5,361 nucleotides of DNA from Candidatus Faecalibacterium faecipullorum (lineage in GTDB: Bacteria > Bacillota > Clostridia > Oscillospirales > Ruminococcaceae). The notes under the pieces are model-generated. The model searched no databases. It was given only the letters and a program-made list of their open reading frames with translations, and had not been told where the DNA came from. Within the stretch, counting starts at the first letter, position 1; the number at the start of each line of letters is the position of its first letter. Of this stretch, positions 1 to 4,965 are shown in pieces. A program made the translations under genes and the position numbers. The stretch spans positions 1 to 5,361 of the forward strand of contig DWXX01000190.1 of NCBI GenBank assembly GCA_019118985.1. Reading direction: 5' to 3'.

Positions 1-954
1 CTGGATGGACAGGGGATAGGCCGACAGGGTGTTCTCCTGCATGGTGTCGATGTAGTCGGTCATCCCCCGGGAAATGGACAGGATCAGCGCGATGCCGATG
101 ATGCCGATCGACCCCGCAAAGGCGGTCAAAATGGTCCGCCCCTTTTTGGTGAAGAGGTTTTTCAGCGACAGCCCGAAGGAGGTGGTCAGCGACATCGACG
201 GCTTGCGCTCTTTCCCGGCCTCGCCCGCGGCAAGTTCGGCGGCGTCGGCGGCCTCCTCGGCGGCCAGCTCCTCGGCCGTCAGCGGGTTGGAGTCGCTGAC
301 CACCTGCCCATCCAGCACCCGGATGATGCGGGAGGAATACTTTTCCGCCAGCGCCGGGTTGTGGGTGACCATGACGATCAGCCGGTCTTTGCTGATCTCT
401 TTCAGCAGCTCCATCACCTGCACGCTGGTCTCGGTGTCGAGGGCGCCGGTGGGCTCGTCTGCCAGGATGATGTCGGGGTTGTTGACGATAGCCCGCGCGA
501 TGGCCACCCGCTGCATCTGCCCGCCCGACATCTCGTTGGGGCGCTTGTACAGCTGGTTGCGCAGCCCCACCTTGTCGAGGGCTTCGGCGGCGCGGTCCCG
601 CCGCTCGTTCCGGCTGACGCCCGACAGCGTCAGCGCCAGCTCGACGTTCCGCAGCACCGTCTGGTGGGGGATGAGGTTATAGTTCTGAAACACAAACCCC
701 ACCGAGTGGTTGCGGTACGAATCCCAGTCCCGGTCCTTGAAGGATTTGGTCGAGCGCCCGTTGATGACAAGGTCGCCGTCGGTGTACTGGTCCAGCCCGC
801 CGATGATGTTCAGCAGGGTGGTCTTGCCGCAGCCCGACGGCCCCAGAATGGAGACGAACTCCGACCGGCGGAACTGTATGCTGACCCCTCTGAGGGCGTG
901 CACGGTGGCGGGCCCCATGGGGTAATCTTTTTTGATGTCGCGTAACGTAAGCAT
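1..954 (-). CDS. ABC transporter, ATP-binding domain fused to MacB/FtsX-like permease (N-terminal 318 residues, runs off the window)
   Basis: Reading from ATG at 954 down to position 1 gives 318 codons with no stop. Residues 1-220 form a complete ABC ATPase of the MacB/LolD type: Walker A GPSGCGKTT (38-46), Q-loop Gln90 in VFQNYNLIP, signature MSGGQMQR (142-149, Met in place of the usual Leu), Walker B IILADEP with Asp166/Glu167, D-loop ALD (171-173) and switch His198. An acidic Ala/Glu-rich linker (about 225-250) follows. A hydrophobic segment at about 273-296, after the basic stretch FTKKGR, is the likely first membrane helix of a fused permease. In the family this fused layout is a self-contained inner-membrane exporter of about 1000 residues; substrates include peptides, lipoproteins or antibiotics, and none can be assigned here. 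The start is fixed by the first beta strand MLTLRDIKKDY. The ribosome binding site is weak: GAAAGA at 961-966, or AAAAGGA at 971-977 with long spacing. The C-terminal permease is outside the window. Confidence 0.93.
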   Translation of the reverse strand, partial: MLTLRDIKKDYPMGPATVHALRGVSIQFRRSEFVSILGPSGCGKTTLLNIIGGLDQYTDGDLVINGRSTKSFKDRDWDSYRNHSVGFVFQNYNLIPHQTVLRNVELALTLSGVSRNERRDRAAEALDKVGLRNQLYKRPNEMSGGQMQRVAIARAIVNNPDIILADEPTGALDTETSVQVMELLKEISKDRLIVMVTHNPALAEKYSSRIIRVLDGQVVSDSNPLTAEELAAEEAADAAELAAGEAGKERKPSMSLTTSFGLSLKNLFTKKGRTILTAFAGSIGIIGIALILSISRGMTDYIDTMQENTLSAYPLSIQ

Positions 955-1078
955 GGCGGGTCTTTCACTTTCCTTTTGTGCAGCGCAGTATTCGTCTATA
1001 GTATACCGTACAATTGTGAACGATTTCTATCCGCGCCCCGCCGATTCTTCAAAAATTTCACTTTTTTCTTACACGGAT
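955..1078 (-). promoter_or_regulatory. AT-rich intergenic region, possible promoter of the ABC transporter gene
   Basis: The 124-nt gap between mntP and the transporter gene is clearly richer in A/T than its surroundings. On the minus strand it holds a good -10-like hexamer TATACT (1000-1005), overlapping GTATAC and TATAG, and an 8-bp palindrome ACAATTGT (1010-1017). No convincing -35 element sits 16-18 nt upstream of TATACT. TTGTAC (1008-1013) could act as a -35 only for a poor -10. The short palindromes might be an operator for a regulator such as a GntR-family repressor, which is speculation. No intrinsic terminator is visible after mntP, so read-through from mntP into the transporter is also possible. 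Confidence 0.35.
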
Positions 1079-1657
1079 TTACAGCGACGAGACGAAGATC
1101 TCCACCCCGATGAAGATCAGGATGGCCCCGCCCAAAATCGACGCCCGCCCGGCCAGCCGGGTGCCGAACTTCCGCCCGATGACAAGCCCGGCGGTGCAGA
1201 TGACGAAGGTGACCGCCGCGATCAGCAGCGCGCAGACCACCGCCATCACCGGGCCGTACTCTGCGATGGTAAAGCCCACCGACAGCGCGTCGATGGAGGT
1301 CGCCACTCCCTGCAGCAGCAGCCCTCCGCCGCTGACCGCCGCGGCTTCCTCTCCCTCTTTGTGGCGGATGCCCTCCAGCAGCATCTTGCCGCCGATGTAG
1401 GCCAGCAAAATCAGCGCGATCCAGGGGATCAGCACTGTGAACCACTCAAACAGCTGCAGCACGGTGTGGACGCAGACCCACCCCGCCAGCGGCATCAGCG
1501 CCTGAAAAGCCGCGAACACCCCCGCGATGGCCCCCATCCGGCGGCGGCTCATCCCCGGCTCGTTCAGGCCGTTCGCCATCGACACCGAGAAGGCGTCCAT
1601 CGCGAGCCCCACCCCCAACAGCAGACTGTTGACAAAAAAACCGATGCTCCATTCCAT
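1079..1657 (-). CDS. mntP: MntP, manganese (Mn2+) efflux pump
   Basis: This 192-residue integral membrane protein of the MntP (YebN, DUF204) family exports Mn2+ and protects the cell from manganese overload. It has the family's usual length (about 190) and internal duplication. The first repeat carries GVGLAMDAFSVSMANG (15-30, Asp21) and the second carries QGVATSIDALSVGFT (116-130, Asp123). These paired aspartates in membrane helices are the conserved family motif, thought to lie on the ion path. About six hydrophobic segments are visible, with GGKMLLEG (89-96) before a charged cytoplasmic loop (98-106, HKEGEE). The start is ATG at 1657 with AGGGAGG at 1666-1672, 8 nt upstream. The gene follows its own promoter, a yybP-ykoY Mn2+ riboswitch and a leader terminator, so expression should rise when Mn2+ is high. 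That control independently supports the assignment. Confidence 0.96.
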   Translation of the reverse strand: MEWSIGFFVNSLLLGVGLAMDAFSVSMANGLNEPGMSRRRMGAIAGVFAAFQALMPLAGWVCVHTVLQLFEWFTVLIPWIALILLAYIGGKMLLEGIRHKEGEEAAAVSGGGLLLQGVATSIDALSVGFTIAEYGPVMAVVCALLIAAVTFVICTAGLVIGRKFGTRLAGRASILGGAILIFIGVEIFVSSL

Positions 1658-1665
1658 AGTTCGTT

Positions 1666-1672
1666 CCTCCCT
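1666..1672 (-). promoter_or_regulatory. mntP ribosome binding site
   Basis: On the minus strand AGGGAGG lies 8 nt before the mntP ATG. It sits just after the leader terminator's U-tract, so it is transcribed only when the terminator is avoided. This confirms the start codon and fits control by transcription termination, since the site is not buried in the visible stem. Confidence 0.85.
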
Positions 1673-1687
1673 TTGGCATATCGGCGC

Positions 1688-1718
1688 AAAAAACGGGCCC
1701 AGCCATCGGCTGCGCCCG
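1688..1718 (-). terminator. Intrinsic terminator in the mntP leader (riboswitch expression platform)
   Basis: On the minus strand an 11-base arm CGGGCGCAGCC (1718-1708), a 3-nt loop and the arm GGCTGGGCCCG (1704-1694) form a stem with one internal G-G mismatch. It is followed at once by TTTTTT (1693-1688). It lies about 30 nt upstream of the mntP start and downstream of the aptamer, where a transcription-terminating riboswitch places its off-switch. No gene ends just upstream, so it acts as an attenuator rather than an end-of-gene terminator. Confidence 0.88.
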
Positions 1719-1761
1719 CAGAGCGTCTATCCCAAACCTGCCAAACGAGGGAACAAGGCTC

Positions 1762-1793
1762 CATGTACACAGCACGTCCTGCTGAGTGACATG
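1762..1793 (-). other. Alternative hairpin between Mn2+ aptamer and leader terminator
   Basis: On the minus strand CATGT (1793-1789) pairs with ACATG (1766-1762), and CAGCA (1784-1780) pairs with TGCTG (1776-1772), around a GGACG loop. Its 5' arm includes CATG (1793-1790), which is also part of the 3' strand of aptamer stem P1 (1795-1790). P1 and this hairpin therefore cannot both form fully. The pairings are read directly from the sequence; their regulatory role is inferred. Confidence 0.6.
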
Positions 1794-1909
1794 AGTCTCG
1801 CGGCAGGGGCATACGCCCCCTCTGCAAGCCAGGCCCGCGACCAACGGGCCAGTATGTTGACTTGCCGCGCCGCCGGCTCCCCGCCGCCAGCGCCCGCTAC
1901 TCCCTCATG
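1790..1909 (-). promoter_or_regulatory. yybP-ykoY manganese riboswitch aptamer
   Basis: The minus strand carries both sequence hallmarks of this class. GGGAGTAGC (1904-1896) lies in the 5' strand and TCAACATACT (1860-1851) in the distal leg. The secondary structure fits. P1 is CATGAG (1909-1904) with CTCATG (1795-1790). P2 is GCGG (1897-1894) with CCGC (1803-1800), and the 3' side of the first binding loop is GAGA (1799-1796). P3 is GCAAG (1865-1861) with CTTGC (1828-1824), and P4 is GGCCCG (1850-1845) with CGGGCC (1837-1832). Two further GC-rich hairpins fill the variable arms. The class binds Mn2+ between the two conserved loops and commonly precedes mntP. Position, downstream gene, motifs and pairing all agree, so the call is strong without a covariance search. 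Confidence 0.9.
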
Positions 1910-1932
1910 GGTTCTTTCGCATTTGCATCCCC

Positions 1933-1962
1933 AGCATACCACACCCCCCGCCGGTTTGTCTA
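1933..1962 (-). promoter_or_regulatory. mntP promoter (housekeeping sigma type, extended -10)
   Basis: On the minus strand TAGACA (1962-1957) is one base from the -35 consensus TTGACA. After an 18-nt GC-rich spacer comes TATGCT (1938-1933), preceded by TGG, which gives an extended -10 (TGnTATGCT). The predicted start near 1926 leaves about 17 nt before riboswitch stem P1 and a leader of roughly 270 nt before mntP. Its placement just ahead of the aptamer supports the call. Confidence 0.72.
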
Positions 1963-2000
1963 CCGCAACTTTTCCACCCCCGCACCCCCCGCCGTGGAAA

Positions 2001-2016
2001 TGTTCCATGTGGAACA
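2001..2016. other. parS-like 16-bp palindrome (candidate ParB/Spo0J binding site)
   Basis: TGTTCCATGTGGAACA has perfectly complementary outer arms (TGTTCCA/TGGAACA) with only the central T-G pair breaking symmetry. It differs from TGTTCCACGTGGAACA, a form of the bacterial parS consensus TGTTNCACGTGAAACA, at few positions; the most important is the central CG changed to TG. parS sites cluster near the replication origin, and gyrB/gyrA are often origin-proximal in Firmicutes, so the context is suitable. The central CG is well conserved in real parS, so this may be a weak or decayed site, or an operator for another dimeric regulator. Confidence 0.45.
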
Positions 2017-2023
2017 ATGGGGG

Positions 2024-2050
2024 CTTTGTCGGCCCTGCGGGCCAACAAAG
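2024..2050. repeat. Strong isolated stem-loop in the gyrA-mntP intergenic region
   Basis: CTTTGT (2024-2029) pairs with ACAAAG (2045-2050), and GGCCC (2031-2035) pairs with GGGCC (2039-2043) around a TGC loop, with a single C-A mismatch at 2030/2044. On the plus strand it is followed by TGCTTTT, a poor U-tract, but no plus-strand gene lies nearby. On the minus strand no T-run follows. It is not a clear terminator, and its role is unknown. Confidence 0.6.
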
Positions 2051-2101
2051 TGCTTTTCCGATTATGACGCCCCTGCCCTCTGAAAACGAAACCTGTCTTG
2101 T

Positions 2102-2195
2102 CTCCCCCGCGTGCGGGGGAGATGTCGAGCGTCAGCGAGACAGAGAGGGCACGAAAAGCCCGCGGGGGAGCTGTCAGCAAAGCTGACTGAGAGGA
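2102..2195. repeat. Two diverged copies of a GC-rich palindromic intergenic repeat
   Basis: Two related units stand in the same direction. Copy 1 (2115-2149) begins GGGGGAGATGTC and ends GAGAGGG. Copy 2 (2164-2195) begins GGGGGAGCTGTC and ends GAGAGGA. Copy 1 is preceded by a perfect 9-bp hairpin, CTCCCCCGC (2102-2110) with GCGGGGGAG (2113-2121). Copy 2 is preceded by CCCGCGGG (2159-2166) and contains a perfect hairpin GTCAGC-AAA-GCTGAC (2173-2187). No coding potential is evident. The form resembles the short palindromic intergenic repeats (REP/MITE-like) common in GC-rich gut Clostridia; that resemblance comes from general knowledge and is not a database match. Confidence 0.6.
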
Positions 2196-2197
2196 CA

Positions 2198-2229
2198 GCC
2201 CGACGGGGTGCGGATGCACCACGGCGGGC
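2198..2229. repeat. Long imperfect hairpin at the end of the repeat block
   Basis: GCCCG (2198-2202) pairs with CGGGC (2225-2229) at the base, and GGTGC pairs with GCACC around a GGAT loop at the tip, with small mismatches between. It adjoins palindromic repeat copy 2 and may be the terminal inverted part of the same element. It lies 16 nt from the gyrA terminator stem and has no T-run of its own. Confidence 0.5.
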
Positions 2230-2244
2230 AGGTGAGGGCCCATC

Positions 2245-2280
2245 AAAAAAGAGGACACGCTTTTCGCGTGTCCTCTTTTT
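2245..2280 (-). terminator. gyrA transcription terminator
   Basis: A perfect 10-bp stem, GAGGACACGC (2251-2260) with GCGTGTCCTC (2266-2275), has a 5-nt loop. It is flanked by A6 at 2245-2250 and T5 at 2276-2280. Read on the minus strand the stem ends in TTTTTT, 30 nt after the gyrA stop, so it ends the gyrB-gyrA transcript. The symmetrical A/T flanks would let it stop plus-strand transcription too. Confidence 0.93.
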
Positions 2281-2309
2281 GCATCTTTGTCCTGTTTATT
2301 ACAGTCTGT

Positions 2310-4895
2310 TTATTCCTCGGCGCCGTCGTCGGGGGCGGGGGCCTCGGCAGCGGCGGCTTCCTCGGCGGCTTCGAGGGCGGCCAGCTCCTCGGCGGTGGGC
2401 TCGGCGTCGCCGGCCTCCTGCTCGGGTTTGGCGGTCTCGGCCTCGTCGTCGTGGTCGGTGCGGGCCACCACCGTCACACGGTCGGTGTCGCCCAGACGCA
2501 TGACGCGGACGCCGCCGCCGTAGCGGCTCTGCACCGTGATGTCGGCCGCGTGCATCCGGATGATGACGCCCTCCTGGCTGCTGAGCAGCACGTCGTCGGC
2601 CTCGTCCACCACCTTGATGCCGGCCACCTTGTCCTTGGCGGCGTCGTAGTTGCGGATGCCCTTGCCGCCGCGGCCGGTCAGGCGGTAGTCCTCGATGCGG
2701 GTGCGGCGGCCCTTGCCCTGCTCGGTGACGGTCAGGACGGTCGCCCCCTCGCGGCAGATGGCTACGCCCACCACCTCGTCGCCCTCTTCCAGGCGGATGG
2801 CGCGGACGCCGTGGCCGCCGCGGCCCATCGGGCGGGCGTCGCTCTCATAGAAGCGGATGGCCTGGCCGTTGCGGGTGGCCACGATCAGGGTATCGTTGCC
2901 GGTGGTCAGCCGGGTCCAGGCGATGGAGTCCCCCTCGTTGAGGGAGATGGCGATCAGCCCCGACTTGCGGATGTTGGCGTACTGCCCCAGCGGGGTGCGC
3001 TTGATCAGGCCCTGTTTGGTCACCATGGTGACGTAGCCTTCCTCGCCCTTGTCGTCCCGGGTGGACTGCCGCAGCATGTTGGTGACCTTTTCGCCCTCGG
3101 CCAGCTGCAGCAGGTTGACGATATGGGTGCCCTTGCTGGTGCGACTGCCCTCGGCGATGGTGTAGCCCTTGTTGCGGAACAACCTGCCCCGGTCGGTGAC
3201 GAACAGGACGTAGTCGTGGGTCGAGCCCACGAACATCTCCTGCACGATGTCCTCTTCCTTGCGGGTCATGCCGAGGATGCCGCGGCCGCCGCGGTGCTGC
3301 GCCTGGTAGATGGCCTTGGGCTGGCGCTTGACGTAGCCGGCCTCGGTCAGGGTGTAGACGCACTGCTCTTCGGCGATCAGATCCTCGATGTCCACCTCGC
3401 CGGTCACCGTCTCGATCTCGGTGCGGCGCTCGTCGGCAAAGCGGCGCTTGATCTCGGTCAGTTCCTCCTTGACGATGGCCAGCACCCGGCTGTCGTCGGC
3501 CAGGATGGCCTGCCAGTCCTCGATCTTTGCCCGCAGGGAGGCCAGCTCCTCTTCGATCTTCAAAATCTCAAGGCCGGCCAGACGGCCCAGCTGCAATTTC
3601 ACGATGGCGTCGGCCTGCGGGTCGTCGAAGCCGAACTTCTCCATGATGGCGGCCTTGGCCTCGGCCATGCCGCCCTTGCAGGCGCGGATGGTGGCGATCA
3701 GCTCGTCCACGATGTCGGTGGCCTTTTTCAGGCCCTCGAGGATATGGGCGCGCTCCTGCGCCTTTTTCAGGTCATAGCCGGTCCGCCGGCGGATCACCTC
3801 GTCCTGGAACTCGACGTACTTGGCGATCATCTGCTTGAGGGTCAGCACCTTGGGGGTCTTGTGGTCGATGGCCAGCATGATGACGCCGACGGTGTCCTGC
3901 AGCTGGGTGTAGCGATACAGCTGGTTGAGCACCACCTGGGGGTTGGCGTCCCGCCGCAGCCCGATGACGATCCGCATCCCCTTGCGGTTGGTCTCGTCGT
4001 TCAGGTCGGTGATGCCGTCCACCCGCTTGTCCTTGACCAGCTCGGCGATGCTCTCGATCAGGCGGGCCTTGTTGACCATGTAGGGGATCTCGGTCACCAC
4101 GATCTGAAAACGGCCGTTCTTCTTTTCCTCAATGACGGCGCGGCCCCGCAGGGTGATCTTGCCCCGGCCGGTGGCGTAGGCGGCGCGGATGCCGCTGCGC
4201 CCCATGATGATGCCGGCGGTGGGGAAGTCAGGGCCCTTGATGTGCTCCATCAGCCCGGCCAGGTCGATGTCGGGGTTATCGATATAGGCGATGCACCCGT
4301 CGATCACCTCACCCAGGTTGTGGGGCGGGATATTAGTGGCCATGCCCACCGCGATGCCCTGGCTGCCGTTGACCAGCAGGTTGGGGAAGCGGCAGGGCAG
4401 CACCTGCGGCTCCTTCTTGGTGTCGTCGTAGTTGGGGTCCCAGTCGACGGTGTCCTTGTCGATGTCGGTGAGCATCTCCACGGCCATCCGGCTCATGCGG
4501 GCCTCGGTGTAACGGTAGGCGGCAGGGGGGTCGCCGTCCACCGAGCCGAAGTTGCCCTGGCCGTCCACCAGGGGATAGCGCATGGAAAAATCCTGGGCCA
4601 GGCGGACCATGGCGTCGTAGACCGACGCGTCGCCGTGGGGGTGGTAAGAGCCCAGCACCGCGCCGACGGTATCGGCCGACTTGCGGTAGGGGTGGGCGGG
4701 GTCGTTGCCGCGCTCGTGCATGGTGAACAGGATGCGCCGGTGGACCGGCTTCAGGCCGTCCCGGACGTCGGGCAGGGCCCGGGAGACGATGACCGACATG
4801 GAGTAATCCAAAAAGGCGGTCTCGATCTCTTTTTTGACGTCCCGGATGATCTTTTTGGTCCCGGTGCCGGGTATCATGACGTAATCTTCTTCCAT
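2310..4895 (-). CDS. gyrA: DNA gyrase subunit A
   Basis: GyrA is the breakage-reunion subunit of the A2B2 type II topoisomerase that adds negative supercoils using ATP hydrolysed by GyrB. The 861 residues are complete and of usual length. The N-terminal winged-helix/tower part has FLDYSMSVIVSRALPDVRDG (28-47), HPHGDASVYDAMVRLAQ (85-101) and the catalytic tyrosine Tyr129 in AAYRYTEARM. A coiled-coil region covers about 365-490. The C-terminal DNA-wrapping beta-pinwheel starts near 510 and carries the GyrA box as QHRGGRG (533-539; consensus QRRGGKG), which favours gyrase over ParC. Later blades include GRGGHGVRAI, GRGGKGIRNY and RYGGGVRVMRL. An acidic Ala/Glu-rich tail (about 813-861) ends the protein. 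At the quinolone-resistance position the residue is Ala90 (Ser83 in E. coli), with Asp94 retained. ATG at 4895 is preceded by GGAGG (4900-4904). It follows gyrB by 70 nt, probably in one operon. Confidence 0.98.
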   Translation of the reverse strand: MEEDYVMIPGTGTKKIIRDVKKEIETAFLDYSMSVIVSRALPDVRDGLKPVHRRILFTMHERGNDPAHPYRKSADTVGAVLGSYHPHGDASVYDAMVRLAQDFSMRYPLVDGQGNFGSVDGDPPAAYRYTEARMSRMAVEMLTDIDKDTVDWDPNYDDTKKEPQVLPCRFPNLLVNGSQGIAVGMATNIPPHNLGEVIDGCIAYIDNPDIDLAGLMEHIKGPDFPTAGIIMGRSGIRAAYATGRGKITLRGRAVIEEKKNGRFQIVVTEIPYMVNKARLIESIAELVKDKRVDGITDLNDETNRKGMRIVIGLRRDANPQVVLNQLYRYTQLQDTVGVIMLAIDHKTPKVLTLKQMIAKYVEFQDEVIRRRTGYDLKKAQERAHILEGLKKATDIVDELIATIRACKGGMAEAKAAIMEKFGFDDPQADAIVKLQLGRLAGLEILKIEEELASLRAKIEDWQAILADDSRVLAIVKEELTEIKRRFADERRTEIETVTGEVDIEDLIAEEQCVYTLTEAGYVKRQPKAIYQAQHRGGRGILGMTRKEEDIVQEMFVGSTHDYVLFVTDRGRLFRNKGYTIAEGSRTSKGTHIVNLLQLAEGEKVTNMLRQSTRDDKGEEGYVTMVTKQGLIKRTPLGQYANIRKSGLIAISLNEGDSIAWTRLTTGNDTLIVATRNGQAIRFYESDARPMGRGGHGVRAIRLEEGDEVVGVAICREGATVLTVTEQGKGRRTRIEDYRLTGRGGKGIRNYDAAKDKVAGIKVVDEADDVLLSSQEGVIIRMHAADITVQSRYGGGVRVMRLGDTDRVTVVARTDHDDEAETAKPEQEAGDAEPTAEELAALEAAEEAAAAEAPAPDDGAEE

Positions 4896-4919
4896 AGTTC
4901 CTCCAGAGTGTGTGAATCT

Positions 4920-4951
4920 CCCTTTTCAGCCCTGAAGCGCAGGGCAAAGGG
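4920..4951 (-). other. Stem-loop in the gyrB-gyrA intergenic gap
   Basis: On the minus strand CCCTTT (4951-4946) pairs with AAAGGG, and GCCCTG (4945-4940) pairs with CAGGGC (4934-4929) around CGCTT, with a small bulge between the two helices. No T-run follows, so it is not a standard terminator. It ends 15 nt before the gyrA GGAGG site and could stabilise an mRNA end after processing, adjust the gyrB:gyrA ratio, or have no role. Confidence 0.55.
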
Positions 4952-4965
4952 CCGCGCGGCGCTGC

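Noticed and set aside
74..945. Plus-strand open frames opposite the ABC transporter gene (74-682, 361-945)
   Set aside because: The minus strand carries an unbroken ABC ATPase with every catalytic motif; the plus frames show biased composition and no domain.
1018..1078. mntP terminator built from ATCCG (near 1074) and CGGAT (near 1029)
   Set aside because: The arms are only 5 bp across a loop of about 40 nt, with no following T-run.
1970..1981. DnaA box (TTTTCCACCCC against TTATCCACA)
   Set aside because: Too many mismatches, no cluster of similar boxes, and no AT-rich unwinding element nearby, so no origin call is supported.
2024..2057. Plus-strand intrinsic terminator
   Set aside because: The T-run after the stem is interrupted (TGCTTTTCC) and no plus-strand gene precedes it.
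2102..2195. CRISPR array
   Set aside because: Only two diverged units, no regular spacers, and internal hairpins differ between copies; no cas genes in the window.
1446..2258. Minus- and plus-strand frames across the mntP leader and intergenic region
   Set aside because: They run through the riboswitch, terminator and palindromic repeats, have no homologous motifs, and their composition follows GC-rich structure rather than coding sequence.
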